Translations under genes and position numbers: made by a program
The notes under the pieces: generated by a model
What the model was told of the DNA's origin: nothing
The model's database searches: none
The model's input: the letters and a program-made list of their open reading frames with translations, nothing else
In this document: one piece after another, positions 12,601 to 25,428 of the stretch
Position numbering within the stretch: position 1 is the first letter of the stretch
Layout of the letters: each line of letters opens with the position of its first letter
Source: Arabidopsis thaliana
Lineage: Eukaryota > Streptophyta > Magnoliopsida > Brassicales > Brassicaceae
Assembly: GCF_000001735.4 (NCBI RefSeq)
Contig: NC_003071.7
Span: 10,409,151 to 10,473,150 of the forward strand
Length of the DNA stretch: 64,000 nucleotides
Direction of reading: 5' to 3'

Positions 12601-13446
12601 GAAAAAAATAACTAAGGAAACCCAATAAGCAGCGATCGAAGCTTTAACTCAGAAGAGCGAAAAGCTCAGACATTCAAATCCGACGGCAATACGAGAAAGC
12701 CACACAACAGAATCCAAGATTTTTGGGTTTCTTGTAATCGAACACACGAACTAAGGAACCGAACAAGATTCATCATTTAGGTTGGTCGGAAAGTTTTACT
12801 TCTTCTATCTCTCTTCCGTGTTATTGTCTGAACAATTCTGGTCAAATCTTTGCTCAAGTTAGGTCTCGAATCAATCTTTAACACTTGTTCTTTCTGCTTG
12901 TAAGCTTATGTCTTGCTTCTCATTGCCTTGTTCTCTCTTTCTCCAATTCGAATTTCATTGTTTTGATACCCAATTCCTTGTTTCTCTTTGCTCTGTTCCC
13001 AAAGTTTGGATCTTTTTCAAACTTCACTGATCTCGATTTACTTGTGTTAAATTTCGAAAATTTCAAAGTTTTTAGCTTTTCTAATTGGGATTGACAATGT
13101 TGGGTCTTTCTTGTTGGTGCAGTTTCGTGAAGTTGGCGTTGCGCTGTTTCTTCTTTGAGAGGGTATGATTTTGGTGACCTCAAAGTTAGGGTTTTTAATA
13201 CTGAATCAGAAGGTTTGAAAATTTGAGGGCTTTTGTTTGAGTTTGTCTGTTGATATGATCTTTTAGGGTTTTGGTTCTGATGAAGATGAGATTTGGCTTT
13301 GCATTGTATGGATTTGGGAATTGCTAAAAAGGGGAAGTTTAGATTTGTTTGAGTGAAGGAGAATAGACGTCGTTGAGAGAGTGCGTCTCTGCACTCTCCC
13401 ACTGTTCATCTGGTTTTGTTGTAGAAGAATCTTGGTGAGAGTAATC
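12600..13446 (+). other. 5' leader of the ADA1-like gene, probably with an intron
   Basis: Purine-rich, then pyrimidine-rich leader. A likely 5' UTR intron ends at the T-rich tract and GGTGCAG at 13116-13122; a donor near 12,779 (TTAG/GTTGGT) is plausible. The antisense ORFs here are low-complexity shadows. Confidence 0.45.
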
Positions 13447-14670
13447 ATGCAACGTTCTCAAGATCAGAGGATTAGCTTGTGTGAATTGAAAGAGCATATT
13501 GTGAAGAAGACCGGTGTCGAAAGATCGAGAAGGTATTTCTATTATCTAGGCAGGTTTCTAAGTCAGAAGCTTACTAAGAGTGAGTTTGATAAGACGTGTT
13601 TGAGGTTGTTAGGGAGGGAGAATCTCTCTTTACATAACCAGTTGATACGTTCGATCTTGAGGAATGCGACTGTTGCTAAGTCACCACCTCCAGATCATGA
13701 AGCTGGTCATTCGACTAAGGCGAATGCTTTTCAGAGTAGAGGAGACGGTCTTGAGCAAAGTGGAACTTTAATCCCTAATCATAGTCAGCATGAGCCTGTT
13801 TGGTCTAACGGGGTTTTGCCTATCTCTCCGCGGAAAGTTAGGTCTGGAATGCAGAACAGGAAGAGCAGAGATAGGCCTAGTCCACTAGGGTCAAATGGGA
13901 AGGTTGAACATATGTTGCATCAGCCAGTTTGTAGAGAAGACAATAGAGGTAGTGTTGGTATGGAAAATGGGGATTATCAAAGATCAGGCAGATATGTTGC
14001 TGATGAAAAAGATGGTGAGTTTCTTCGTCCCGTGGAAAAACCGAGAATACCAAATAAGGAAAAGATTGCAGCTGTGTCTATGAGAGATGATCAGAATCAA
14101 GAAGAGCAGGCTAGAGTAAATCTATCAATGAGTCCTCTTATTGCACCTCTAGGGATTCCATTTTGTTCAGCTAGTGTCGGTGGGTCCCCTAGAACGATAC
14201 CTGTTTCAACCAACGCTGAGTTAATTAGTTGCTATGACAGTGGTGGATTACCTGATATAGAGATGCTGAGGAAAAGAATGGAGAATATTGCTGTAGCACA
14301 GGGTCTTGAAGGTGTTTCGATGGAGTGTGCTAAGACGTTGAATAACATGTTGGATGTATATCTGAAGAAGCTGATCAATTCTTGCTTTGATTTGGTTGGA
14401 GCCCGGTCCACAAATGGAGATCCTGGGAAACAACGTATAGGCAAGCAGCAGAGTCAAAACAAGATTGTAAATGGGGTGTGGCCAACTAACAGTTTGAAAA
14501 TACAAACTCCTAATGGGTCTTCTGATATAAGACAAGATCATCATTCTGTGTCTATGCTTGATTTTAGAACTGCCATGGAGTTAAATCCACGCCAGCTTGG
14601 CGAAGACTGGCCAACTCTCCGAGAGAGAATTTCATTGCGGTCTTTCGAGGAACAAGACTTTGAGGTGTGA
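13447..14670 (+). CDS. ADA1/HFI1-like SAGA transcriptional adaptor subunit
   Basis: Single coding exon of 407 codons. The start at 13447 (MQRSQDQRISLCELKEHIVK) is chosen over the longer frame from 13381, because the plant ADA1-like family starts close to this LxELKxxI motif and the upstream residues look like leader. The N-terminal block (residues about 10-75, ending LHNQLIRSILRNA) and a central block at about 265-320 (GGLPDIEMLRKRME, then LNNMLDVYLKKLI) match what I know of the plant 'SAGA subunit, ADA1-like' proteins; the central block is the presumed histone-fold region. A conserved tail follows (DFRTAMELNPRQLGEDWP). ADA1 helps hold SAGA together and pairs with TAF12 in yeast. The role here is by family, and the middle of the protein is low-complexity. 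Nuclear, in chromatin-based transcription. Confidence 0.8.
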   Translation: MQRSQDQRISLCELKEHIVKKTGVERSRRYFYYLGRFLSQKLTKSEFDKTCLRLLGRENLSLHNQLIRSILRNATVAKSPPPDHEAGHSTKANAFQSRGDGLEQSGTLIPNHSQHEPVWSNGVLPISPRKVRSGMQNRKSRDRPSPLGSNGKVEHMLHQPVCREDNRGSVGMENGDYQRSGRYVADEKDGEFLRPVEKPRIPNKEKIAAVSMRDDQNQEEQARVNLSMSPLIAPLGIPFCSASVGGSPRTIPVSTNAELISCYDSGGLPDIEMLRKRMENIAVAQGLEGVSMECAKTLNNMLDVYLKKLINSCFDLVGARSTNGDPGKQRIGKQQSQNKIVNGVWPTNSLKIQTPNGSSDIRQDHHSVSMLDFRTAMELNPRQLGEDWPTLRERISLRSFEEQDFEV

Positions 14671-17263
14671 AAGACATCTTGAGCATGCTTGTTGATGTTA
14701 CATATTGTCCAAAAGGGGACAACTAATTTTGAATGCAAAAAGACTTACTGTGTAGTTCCATGACGAACCGGAAAGAGACGAAGTTATGAGTTCTGAGCTG
14801 AAAAGCACATCACTATGACTGCAGCAGCAGACTCAGAGCAGGTTAGTAGATTATTAAAATGGAACTAATCTCAAAGAACCGTATAAAGATACGTGTTGTT
14901 GGTTGTCATGTTGTAAGATTAGAAGTAATTGGCAATCTCAAAGAGTTTTGAGCTTTGTGTGTAAACCCGAGGCAAATAAGGGAATTGGGTAGAGAGTTTT
15001 TGGCAGAGATACTGTGCTTTTAAGTTGGTGCAAGGTACTATTGTCAATCATGTAATAGCTGCAGTTTGCTCTGTATGTAACCTAGTCTTTAGCATTGTTT
15101 AGAATTCATATCTTAATAACAAATTTGACATCCGCTTTTGTTTTCTCATTACAATGGAAAATTTCTTTCTCTCAAAGTCCACAATACATTGCCTCATTCC
15201 TTACTTTCGACTAGTGGTTGTGTCCTGTCTATTACTTATGCCTTGGAAGTAGACTATTTGCAAGTTTTATTTATATATATGGAAGGTATTGACTGCAGGG
15301 AAAATCTCTGATGTTGTAAGCTATAGGGATTTATTCTGCTCTCAGCTTCTCGTCCGATCCATGCATTAAATGCGGTGGTCTCTTGTCGAAAATCAGTCGA
15401 GATCTTTTGCTTTTCCTGTTTATGGTGCTCACTTTGGATCGTGTTTTCTTCTAGTTGAAATATAATTATGGGATACATGCTTGTGTTGTGTTACATATGC
15501 CATGAGCTTAATGGTTACAATGCTAGTTAGAACATGTTTGTCCTGTAAATCAATGTTAAAAATATCAACGCCGAAGAAGTCTTCTTCTGGCAAGTCTCAC
15601 TCTTTGCTACAGCCTACAGTGCATGTTTGAGTGATGAAGCAGGCAGTTTTTCTGGTGAGTTCTTTGGGATATGCATAAGAGGCTACTCTAGTGTGTGGTT
15701 CTTAGACATGATACTGGCATGCTCAACACTTCACTGCACAACTTATGGCATACTTTCAACAAGTTTCGATATGTAATTCTTTGCTCTGTCTTCAGATGAA
15801 CTGATCTTTACATGTTCCTGCTTTTCTCTTTACAGAATTCAAACAGGAAAATCGGCGAAAAGGCAGAACAAAAACAAATCAGCATTTTGCTTATGAGCAG
15901 GAAGAAGATGTCACAGAAAAGTAGAGCATGCTACATGTGCTTACAGTGTAAGCTTCCAACTTCATCTTCTTTTTGTAGAACTACAGAGATCAAAACATTG
16001 CAATTAAATGGATTGAATACTTAAGATCTGAGATTTAGGAATTAATTTAGGATCTCCTTTTTCTGGAACGTTCTACTTTACATGTAATTATAACAAGGAT
16101 TAGGTTTCGTTTGAGAGAATTATCCAATCTGGAAAGTGCTTTAGAGGCTAGGCCAATGGGGTTTACCAGACCTGGTCAAGCCCTTCCAAACCTATGCCTC
16201 TCTTCTTTATGGTACCAGCTCTTTGTTTCATCGATAGACTTGATTTGACTTGTATTGTTATGGCCATATGGGATATTAGAATGATAGGAGAAAGGGATGA
16301 AAAATGTTGCATTTGGCGATTAGAGTCGTATTATAACATGATGGTGTCACCGGATAAATCTTCGTTTTCAGGTACATTGATAACTCTTCTTGAGTGAGCT
16401 ATAACTAGTTCCTATCCCGTGATCAGTGAAACGAGAAGACGCCAGGTAAATTACAGATAATGTTATTTCTCAAGACCTGACATATATAGTATTAGATAAA
16501 CCACATTTGGGATGTTCTACTTCTTACTGTCTTAGAAGCTTAGGCAAGACAAACCAGAAAAAGTGGAACTTGTGTAACTAATAAATCCATAACTAGCTGT
16601 TCTTGCTAATGAAAGTATCAGAGATTCATAATATCCTAAACCCAAAACATATATGTTACATTTCAACTCAGAAATCTTGTTTGATCCTCCTATAGAGGCT
16701 CTGGCAAAACCTGCACAAGCGTAAAAAGGATCAAATACGTCCCAAGTAAGAGGAATATAAGATCCGAAAATTGTGAGAAGAGTATTGAGATTGGTTAGTA
16801 CCTTGCTTGTTGAATCTGTAACTGCAATGTCTAAGTCACAATATCATAACCAGAAACATCTTCAACTATTATATTAGATTGAATATACGAACAAAGTCTT
16901 GTAATAGCAAGAGGAGAACATGACTTCAAGAAGATCGAATTGGTCCTGACATAATGTTAAACAATGTCGTGTTACAAAACTGTCTCTGGAAACAGTAACT
17001 GCAATTATAACTATCTTGAAAATTGTCTCTACATAGATACACACGTAATCTGAGAATTGTTGGCTCCAAATAACCACAAACGTGGACTCATGTGTAACCA
17101 CTAGTTTTCTCGAGACTCTCAACCATCCACCGTCCCATGTCGTAATTATGCGAATGTGACCTTTTATCAATCAAGATCCAACTACATTCATGGATTTGAT
17201 TTCTTTTCCCAAACTTTAACATTTTATATCTAAAACCATTTCATCTTATGAATATCAACAACA
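14671..17263. other. Downstream region, no supported coding gene
   Basis: Sequence to about 15,100 looks like 3' UTR, and a donor-like CAGAGCAG/GTTAGT at about 14,835-14,845 suggests the 3' UTR may be spliced. Beyond that, small ORFs (for example 15812-16024 and, on the minus strand, 16874-17170) show no recognisable domain. The last 100 bases are the AFR leader. Confidence 0.45.
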
Positions 17264-18382
17264 ATGGCAGAACAAGAAACTACGTCAAACATAAACACCA
17301 TTAATGATCAAGCAGAAGAAGAAACAAGAACAAAATCTCAGCCATTGATTTCAGGTCTACCAAATGATATAGCTGAGCTTTGTCTTCTTCGTCTTCCTTA
17401 CCCATACCATGCTCTATATCGCTCTGTTTCATCTTCATGGAACAAAACCATCACAAACCCTAGATTCCTCTTCTCCAAGCAATCTCTTTCTATCTCTTCT
17501 CCTTACCTATTTGTCTTCGCTTTCAACAAATCAACGGCTAGGATTCAATGGCAATCCCTTGACCTTGCATCTGGCCGTTGGTTTGTTTTACCTCCCATGC
17601 CAAACTCTTTCACCAAAATCTCGTCTCCTCACGCACTCTCATGCGCGTCGATGCCACGTCAGGGGAAGCTTTTTGTACTCGGCGGCGGAGATGTAAACCG
17701 CTCCGCCGTCGTTTACACTGCTCTAACGAATCGTTGGTCGTGTATATCTCCGATGATGAGCCCGAGAACGTACTTCGTCTCCGGGAATGTTAACGGTAAA
17801 ATCATGGCCGTTGGTGGGAGTGTGGGCGGAAACGGAGAAGCAACTACGGAAGTTGAATCGTATGATCCAGATAATGACACGTGGACGGTTGTGAAGAAGT
17901 TGCCGATGGTGTTGGCGAAGTATGACTCAGCCGTGATCGGGAAAGAGATGTGTGTAACAGAAGGATGGGCGTGGCCGTTCATGTTTCCACCGATGGGACA
18001 AGTGTACGACTCCGACGAAGGCACGTGGCGAGAGATGAGCGGTGGGATGAAAGAAGGGTGGACGGGTGTGAGCGTCGTGATCCGCGACAGGCTGTTTGTG
18101 ATCTCGGAGCACGGTGATTTTCCGATGAAGGTTTATTGTTCAGATGATGACACGTGGAGGTACGTGAGTGGTGAGAAGCTACAGGGGGAGAAGATGCGGC
18201 GTCCTTTCGCCGTGACGGGAGCTGATGATCGTGTGTTTGTGGTGGCCAGTGGGATTAACGTAGCGGAAGGGAGAGTGAGTGAAGGGCAAAATGGGGATTT
18301 TAGTGTTGAGTGGAGGATGGTTTCGTCTCCTAAAAGTTCTATTCAGTTTTCACCTGCTAGTTGTCATGTGCTATATGTTTGA
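17264..18382 (+). CDS. AFR: F-box/kelch protein, phytochrome A signalling
   Basis: Intronless, 372 residues. An F-box lies at about residues 27-70 (LISGLPNDIAELCLLRLPYP... ending TNPRFL). Kelch-type repeats follow, with GG pairs and spaced Y/W: GKLFVLGGGDVNRSAV, GKIMAVGGSVGGNGEA with YDPDNDTW, and VYDSDEGTWREM. The F-box binds SKP1 in an SCF ubiquitin ligase; the kelch propeller recruits the target. Length, first residues and position match my memory of ATTENUATED FAR-RED RESPONSE, a positive regulator of phyA-mediated far-red signalling. The 3' end faces the next gene, with about 530 bp between the two stop codons. Confidence 0.92.
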   Translation: MAEQETTSNINTINDQAEEETRTKSQPLISGLPNDIAELCLLRLPYPYHALYRSVSSSWNKTITNPRFLFSKQSLSISSPYLFVFAFNKSTARIQWQSLDLASGRWFVLPPMPNSFTKISSPHALSCASMPRQGKLFVLGGGDVNRSAVVYTALTNRWSCISPMMSPRTYFVSGNVNGKIMAVGGSVGGNGEATTEVESYDPDNDTWTVVKKLPMVLAKYDSAVIGKEMCVTEGWAWPFMFPPMGQVYDSDEGTWREMSGGMKEGWTGVSVVIRDRLFVISEHGDFPMKVYCSDDDTWRYVSGEKLQGEKMRRPFAVTGADDRVFVVASGINVAEGRVSEGQNGDFSVEWRMVSSPKSSIQFSPASCHVLYV

Positions 18383-18909
18383 TGTGTAATTGTTGTTAGT
18401 TTTGAATTTGTAAACTCTTTTCACTAAAACCCTTTTCACTGGCTAAATCTAACCAACCAATTACTTTTCCTTTTTGTCGGCAACCAACCAGATCATTGGA
18501 CTGTAGTTTCGATAATAATTTAAAAAAGGGTAAAATATACGTTTAAATAGTTGGCACAACATCACTCTTTGCGTATGTAAAAATTTGAGAGGACCCAATC
18601 TTTTTCTTGACAACCTAACTTATCCTCTTATACAGTTCATAATGTAATAATTGTATATTAATATTCTTAAAAGTTAAAACTAAAGGTTATCCACACCAAA
18701 AAAGAAGAAGAATTGTGTCTTTTGGGATTAGGAAAAGTCTTAAGGCTGCTACTAATGAATAGATTAATAATGATTATTCCTAACAAATCAAATCTTCCAC
18801 CATTTGTTATCACTGAAATTTCCTCTAAACTCTCCCTTTAATAAAACAAATTCACAAGAGAAGAACAAATTAAAAACAAGTATTAAAAGAAACAATGTTA
18901 CTTGATTGA
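18383..18909. other. Convergent intergenic region
   Basis: Space between two convergent genes, holding the 3' UTRs of AFR and the OXS3-like gene. AT-rich; nothing else is seen. Confidence 0.6.
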
Positions 18910-19901
18910 TCATTCATCTTCATCATCATCACCATCACCATCATCTTCCTCTTGCAAACTACTTAGACAGAAACAACTTCGAGTCTGAGCCATCAACTCT
19001 TTTTTATTTTTCATCATCATCATAATCTTCCTATGATCATCACCATCACCATCATCATCCTCATAATCATCATTGTGAATGTGATGATCCTCTTCATTAG
19101 GTTCTTGGAGTGCAAGTAAAGGCATTGAATTAGGGTTTTGCCACGAGTAAAAATTCGAAGCTGACATAGATCTTCCTCTCCTCCTTAACTTATTAGCAAT
19201 AACCAATCTCCTCCTCTTGTTAAATGGATTCTCAACTTTCTCCAAATCCTTCGCCTTACTCGCTGCTTCCATTAAATTACCAAACGATTTCGATTTCCCG
19301 ACATAATGATTCGATAATCCTCTCCTGAAAATTAACAAAAACAAAACAAACATCAGTATTCAGACCAAACAAAACCAAGAACTAACTTGAACTATAACAA
19401 AATCCCAAATCATAAATTTTAACTTAAGGGTTTCAAGATTTAACCAAAACCATAACACTCAGATTCGCAGATGAGACTTGCCAAGAAAAGTATAAAGATC
19501 AAATTTTCAGATCAAGAACATAGTAAAAGACAATTATAGATACATTCATGAGTCAAACCAAACCAAACCCAAACTTACTTAATAGGAAGAGAGTCTTCAA
19601 GAGAAGAACTAAACGAATCAAGTGTTCCTCGTTGGCACGAAACGGCGTCGTCTTCTTCTTCTTCCTCCTCGTTTTCACTGCTTTCTCCGATAGACGACGA
19701 ACTATCCGAAGATTCCTCCGGCGACTTATTATTATTATTACTCATCCTTAATCCAATCCCGATCTGTGATCCACCACGTCCTGATTCATCAGCCAAGAAC
19801 AGAGCCGTTTGAACAGCCTTATCCTGCGCCGAAACACCGCGATGATCTCTAACGTACGCCGCCATGCCGATTCCAAACGACGAACCAACCATAACCTCCA
19901 T
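18910..19901 (-). CDS. OXS3-like acidic nuclear protein
   Basis: Two exons, 19901-19579 and 19324-18910, joined in phase 2 across PIK/RGLSNHY to give 245 residues. The N-terminus has [32 protein letters not shown]. Exon 1 ends in a Ser/Glu-rich acidic stretch. Exon 2 carries the two blocks I associate with the plant OXIDATIVE STRESS 3 family: [20 protein letters not shown] and [19 protein letters not shown]. The second is also a likely nuclear-localisation signal. The C-terminus is a run of Asp/Glu/His with an MMMM patch, encoded by a CAT/ATC microsatellite. OXS3-type proteins are reported to raise tolerance to heavy metals and oxidative stress, probably through chromatin. Family assignment is fairly sure, the precise role is not. 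Confidence 0.78.
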
Positions 19902-22386
19902 ATAAACTTTTCCGATTAAGATCTCTTTCTCTAGCCTGTGAATATACCCGAAAGACTCAGATGATCATAAATCGCCGGCGATGTGCGTAGGTGAAGAGCT
20001 TTAACCAGCGCAGGTTAATGATATAGGAAGAGAGATATACAAAAGAAGGTGAAATGCAAAACAACACTGAACGAGAAAAATGGAATAAATTCTCATTTAC
20101 ATTTATAACGACAATATCGTATAAAAATACGATTACGTATTGAATACGAATATTTATACGTATTTATGAGTCTGGAAACACATGTTCCTAAATATAGAAT
20201 AGTCCTAGGCACGCTAACGGCGACTTTGACGGTATAGACACGGTCTTGCTGACGTGGAGAGTTTTCATTGGTTTAAGTTTGGACTTTTGCCGGACGTTTC
20301 GGGTTACTGTCTCCGTTTAATCCGATGTATGTCGTTGTACCGAAAGTTCGGTGGTCACTATCACACCATATCTCAACCTTATCCATTTATATTTTGATTT
20401 TGTTTCTTTAAATGTTTTAAGATGTTTTAGAAATATGTGGAAAAAGGGAAAAAAATCTTGATTAGTTATATCAATTCAATTGGATGGATAATATTTGGTA
20501 TGCAAAATTAAGATGCTGATTTTTTTCTGTTAATAAGTCAAAAGATTACAAAAATATTCGTGTATGATTTACTTTATGTTTTTAAATGGAAATTAATATA
20601 TTTAAAAATATATAATTAGTACTATCTGAATGATTAGTTTAGTACAAGTGGACAAATTAAACCTTATCTCGTTTACTTTTAGTACAATTAAAACCAATAT
20701 CGTTAATGATACAAAAAAATCTATATTATAATGAAAATTTGCTAATGCTGGATTAGTGCGGAAGCAAGAACTTTGACTCGTTCAAAATGCGAATATTGGT
20801 TTATTTTATACTTTAATTAGCAAATTACTTTGCTGAGTCATGAATGTTTAAAATGTAAAATGAATCCAAAATCATCTATTTTACAATATCATATACATGA
20901 GATCAAATTATTGTATGATCCAATCCTAAGATTTTAAATGTTGGTTTTTATACAGTTCAAAGCAATTAGGTTTTGTTATAATCATGAGTTGATATAGATC
21001 AAATAACATAATATATGGAGGGATATCATTAGACCAATTAGATAAATCTAACCTTATCTCTTTAACTGATAATCTTGTTTATGAAATGTGGCTAACTTAA
21101 GTCTATTAATTGTGTCTAAAGGGTATCTTCCTGTTTAGCTTTACCTCTGGCATTTTATTTTAGAAAATTCAATGGTGGACTATGAAACATTTTTTAAGAT
21201 ATTACTTTTTTGTCATCCTGTTATTAAATTAATTATCAAAATCTGTTAAGCTCTTAATGTTAATGTATTTCCTCTTGTTTATAATTACGTTGTTAGACTT
21301 TAGATCTTGACGATGATACTGAAAAGAATTGGTAGTTTGACTTGTATAAATCGAATATGTGAACTAGCTGTGTTGTTGTTTGCTAGTGACTTGATGAATG
21401 ATTGCCGCATTTTTTTTTAATTGAACATGTTAGTTGTGTGTATACTTGTGTCGTGTGTATATTTGTCCGCATTTATATAATCGAGTTGATAGACACAAAA
21501 TTACTTCCAACACTCGTATAACCTATATAGCCAGTTTAAACTTTTGAGTCTTAAGTATATAAGTTTCAACCCATCAAATAAATAGATGGGTTATATTCTC
21601 CCATAAGAAATCTCGAACCCAAATTTATTTGAGTTGGGTTGAGTCAACCAGTTCAATTAATCTAATGGATAACATTTTGCATGTATTTATGGCCCCATAA
21701 TATAGAAATAGATCTGGAAGCCCAAGCCCAACCTTCTCCCACTTATACTCAGAGCCGACATTTGGTGTCGGCAACGCCAATATATTATTGGAGAAGTTGA
21801 AGGAAGACTCATGTTGTGTGGCTTCAGAGAGTGATGCCAAAAATACGAGAACTAGACAGACCCGTGAGTGATATCAATTGTTTTACTCTTCGACACAGAC
21901 AAATGGGAAACACGCTTACCATCATATATTCATATACCTTTTACTCAAATGAAATGTGAAACCTGATCTCCAAGACTCCATTTTTCAGCAACTTCTGGGG
22001 CCAAGTTTTTGTATCAGACGCATCCCAATATGATAAGTTTCACTTCCCAAGTATTTGGTCTTTTCTAGCATATATATTGGATTTATCTAAAGAAAACTAT
22101 ACACTAAAAATGGTTAGCAAAAAATAACACTTTGCTTTAAGTATTAACTTAGGTCCTCTTTTAAAACCTTGCTTAGGTAACCATATTCTCTATTCAGTCG
22201 TTAAAATCTTTATTAATACTATAACCCGGCTTTTGTTTTTATTTTTCAGCAAAAAAAAACACAAACACACACACACATTTAATCAGAAATCCAGCAAGGT
22301 CCAACAAGAAGAAAAAACACAATCAAAATTCCTTATAAATTAATCAAAACACTAGCTAGACAGTAGACACAATACAAATCAAACTA
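19902..22386. other. Divergent promoter region, no other gene supported
   Basis: The leader of the OXS3-like gene lies on the left and the GDSL promoter (TATAAAT near 22,335 and a CA-repeat leader at 22,258-22,277) on the right. A cluster of ATACG words lies near 20,120-20,165. The minus-strand ORF at 21625-21840 (71 codons) has no recognised domain and may be a gene fragment. Confidence 0.5.
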
Positions 22387-23783
22387 ATGTCGACTTCTAA
22401 GACCATAACCTTCACTCTCTTCATAGCAGCACTACTCTCGTCCTGCGACGCAGCCACAAACGCTACATCGCAACCACTATTTCCAGCGATTCTTATCTTT
22501 GGCGATTCAACAGTTGACACAGGTAACAACAACTACCACTCACAAACAATCTTCAAAGCCAAACATCTTCCTTACGGAATCGATCTCCCAAACCACAAAG
22601 CTAGTGGAAGATTTACAAATGGCAAAATCTTTTCCGACATAATCGCAACAAAACTCAACATCAAACAGTTTGTTCCTCCCTTCTTACAACCAAATCTCTC
22701 TGACCAAGAGATTGTAACCGGAGTCTGTTTTGCATCAGCCGGTGCGGGTTACGATGACCATACCAGTCTCTCTACGCAAGCGATTCGTGTCTTGGACCAA
22801 CAAAAGATGTTCAAGAATTACATTGCTCGTCTTAAAAGTATCGTAGGAGACAAGAAAGCTATGGAAATCATAAAAAATGCTTTGGTGGTTATAAGTGCAG
22901 GGCCTAACGATTTTATCTTGAACTATTACGATATTCCTTCAAGGCGTCTTGAGTTTCCTCACATTTCTGGTTACCAAGACTTTGTTCTTCAAAGGCTTGA
23001 CAATTTCGTGCGGGTAATGTTTTCAAATATTTGCTCGATTTACCTCTACAACAAAACCTTTTTCTGCAATAAAATTTTAAAAAACTACATTTTAATAACT
23101 TAGTTAGAATAGTCTATAATGCATTATTCGACACACATTTAGGAATGAAGTTTTTAGGGCTTAGTGGATAGGGTTTAGGGTTCCCACTCGTCTTGTTAAT
23201 CTTTCTAGTGTGTGTGCAGGAGCTTTACAGTTTAGGTTGCCGGAAAATTATGGTAGGAGGTTTACCGCCGATGGGTTGTTTACCGATTCAAATGACTGCT
23301 AAATTCCGAAACGCTCTAAGGTTCTGCTTGGAACAAGAGAACCGAGACTCTGTCTTATACAATCAGAAACTTCAGAATCTATTACCTCAAATCGAAGCAT
23401 CGCTTACAGGAAGCAAGATCCTTTACTCCAATGTCTATGACCCTATGATGGACATGATGCAAAACCCTAGCAAATACGGTATAGATGATACAATCTCTTT
23501 CTTGTTTGGCAAGGTATCCTATGAGATAAATATTGACCAGTGATTATATATGTTCATTGATGTGGAAACTAAAACAGGATTTAAAGAGACGAAGAGAGGA
23601 TGTTGTGGAACAGGGCATTTGGAGACGAGCTTCATGTGTAATGCTTTTTCTCCAACGTGTAGAAATCACTCGGAGTTTTTGTTCTTTGACTCGATTCATC
23701 CATCCGAAGCTACTTATAATTATATGGGCAATTTTCTAGATACTCAGATCCGCGTGTGGCTTAGCTTGAGGCTTAAGTCATAA
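22387..23783 (+). CDS. GDSL esterase/lipase, secreted
   Basis: Three exons: 22387-23013, 23220-23478, 23578-23783, giving 363 residues, close to the usual 350-370 of plant GDSL proteins. A signal peptide ends near CDAAT (residues 20-24). Block I is FGDSTVDTGNNN with nucleophile Ser41, block II FASAGAGYDD, block III GPNDF, and block V FDSIHPSEATY with Asp333 and His336, so the SGNH set appears complete. The conserved GCCGTG and the Cys pairs of the family are present in exon 3. The substrate cannot be told from sequence; such enzymes hydrolyse acyl esters outside the cell. Readthrough of intron 1 or intron 2 would give early stops. Confidence 0.92.
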
Positions 23784-23993
23784 TTATATTGGCAATTTTC
23801 TGGATCTCAAGTACTATACTAAATCAGTTCGCTTTCACTTGTTGACAAAACGAAAGAAAATATTAGTTAATTAAGTTAAATTTTTTTTTAAAACCCCTCG
23901 TATAGATCAAATAAAATAAGTTATGTATTAGGTTAAAGAGAAAAAAAAAAAAAAAGGAAGCAACAACTAAATTTTTTTTAGTTATTCTCGATT

Positions 23994-24587
23994 CTACGAC
24001 AAAATTGTGAGTCCGTCGTGTTCATATATTCGTAGTAGCTGTTCCTCATCCATATTATCATAGCACTTGAAAAAAGAATAGAGCAAGGACATTAGGAGCC
24101 ACAAGGCAAAGGGTATTCCAAAACATAGAGTGGATAAGCGAGAAATAGAATGAAGAAGGAGAAGAGTATCGTAAAGCCAAAGATATGACGTATAGGTCCT
24201 AGAAAATTAGTTTTCAAGAATTTGACACGGTCATCTTCTGAAGGAGCGTATACGGCTATGTAGATCCACACAACCTAATCGGCAATACATGTGATGACGT
24301 AGAGAGGCCAGAGATATATGAAAGGCTCGCCATCTAGAGCGACGTCGATATTGTTATCTCTTATGTACCAAAACGATGCAAGACCGGTTCCCATAATGAA
24401 AAAGTTAATGTACAAATCGTAATATATGATCTTGTTAAACAATTATAGATCGTTAAAGTCATAATAATAATAATAATGATAATAAAAAAAATCATCGATT
24501 GTATGTATCGACTCACCACCAAATAGAACACCGAGACTCAACGGTAATAAAACAATATTGGTGCTCAGAAAATTTGTTGTCGGCCAT
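23994..24587 (-). pseudogene. Decayed multi-pass membrane-protein gene
   Basis: Read on the minus strand, a possible first exon begins MADNKFSEHQ at 24587 and ends near a GTGAGT donor at 24516. A second segment from about 24,430 encodes IIYYDLYINFF, then GEPFIYLWPLYVITCIAD. A TAG stop interrupts it before VVWIYIAVYAPSEDD. Further on comes FLGPIRHIFGFTILFSFF. A frameshift then moves the reading into a third segment, FALWLLMSLLYSFFKCYD, ending MDEEQLLRIYEHDG with a stop at about 23,994. Three to four hydrophobic helices can be seen. I do not recognise the family. The in-frame stop, the frameshift and a doubtful splice phase mark it as a pseudogene. Confidence 0.6.
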
Positions 24588-25428
24588 AGTTATACACATA
24601 TACACATAGAATCCAATTCCCTGTCTAATTGGGTTTTCGAAAATTTATCTTTTTGTTTTTATTGTTTTTTGTTTTGGTTAAAGGTTAAAATGTTATAGAG
24701 AATTTCAGTTTCCTATTAGAAATATGTAATACAAATAGACTTCTCAAATAATCATATGTATAATGATTTTTTTTTCCTTCTTTTAAGATGTTCTTATCAT
24801 AAAAAAAAAAAACAAATTGCATTTAAAAAAAAATACTCAATTAACTCCTTTTAAGTTTATATTTATTAGCTTTAATTTAAAAACAAAAAAAATATATATA
24901 AAGCATGATCATAACGAAATAATACAACATACGAATATATAATAGAGATTGGATGAATAAAATTAAAAATATTGAGAATTTACATATGTTTTACTTATAA
25001 TTCATTTTCTATTTTGCTTATATTTTATGTACTTTTTGCTTTAAAAACAATATGAGCAAACTTTATATTTTAATAATTCTAGAACAACTATAAAATATTA
25101 ACAGAGTTATAAAATAAATAAGTTATCATAATGCATTTGCATTATAAACCTACACTACATTTGGTATTATATTTTTGACAAAAAATGTAATTTATCTTTA
25201 TTAGGAAATAAACTTGGTCTTGCTTTGCTTTTTCTAGGTGGAACATATAAAAAAATATTAGAAAATAAAATTAGAGAAAATCTTACATAAAAATAATCAA
25301 ATAAAAAAGTTACAATCAACTTTTTTAAGAAAACAAGTAACCTATTTGGGTACTCATTTAATTCTATATAATAAATTAATACTATAACAATATGTAATCA
25401 TTTTCTCTCCCTATTTGTTTCTCACTCT
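24588..25428. other. AT-rich spacer
   Basis: Mostly A/T runs; no ORF or motif is supported. Confidence 0.6.

Noticed and set aside
12920-13402. 160-codon minus-strand ORF
   Set aside because: Lies over the leader and intron of the ADA1-like gene; low-complexity and without domain.
21625-21840. 71-codon minus-strand ORF
   Set aside because: No domain or splice context; kept only as a mention.
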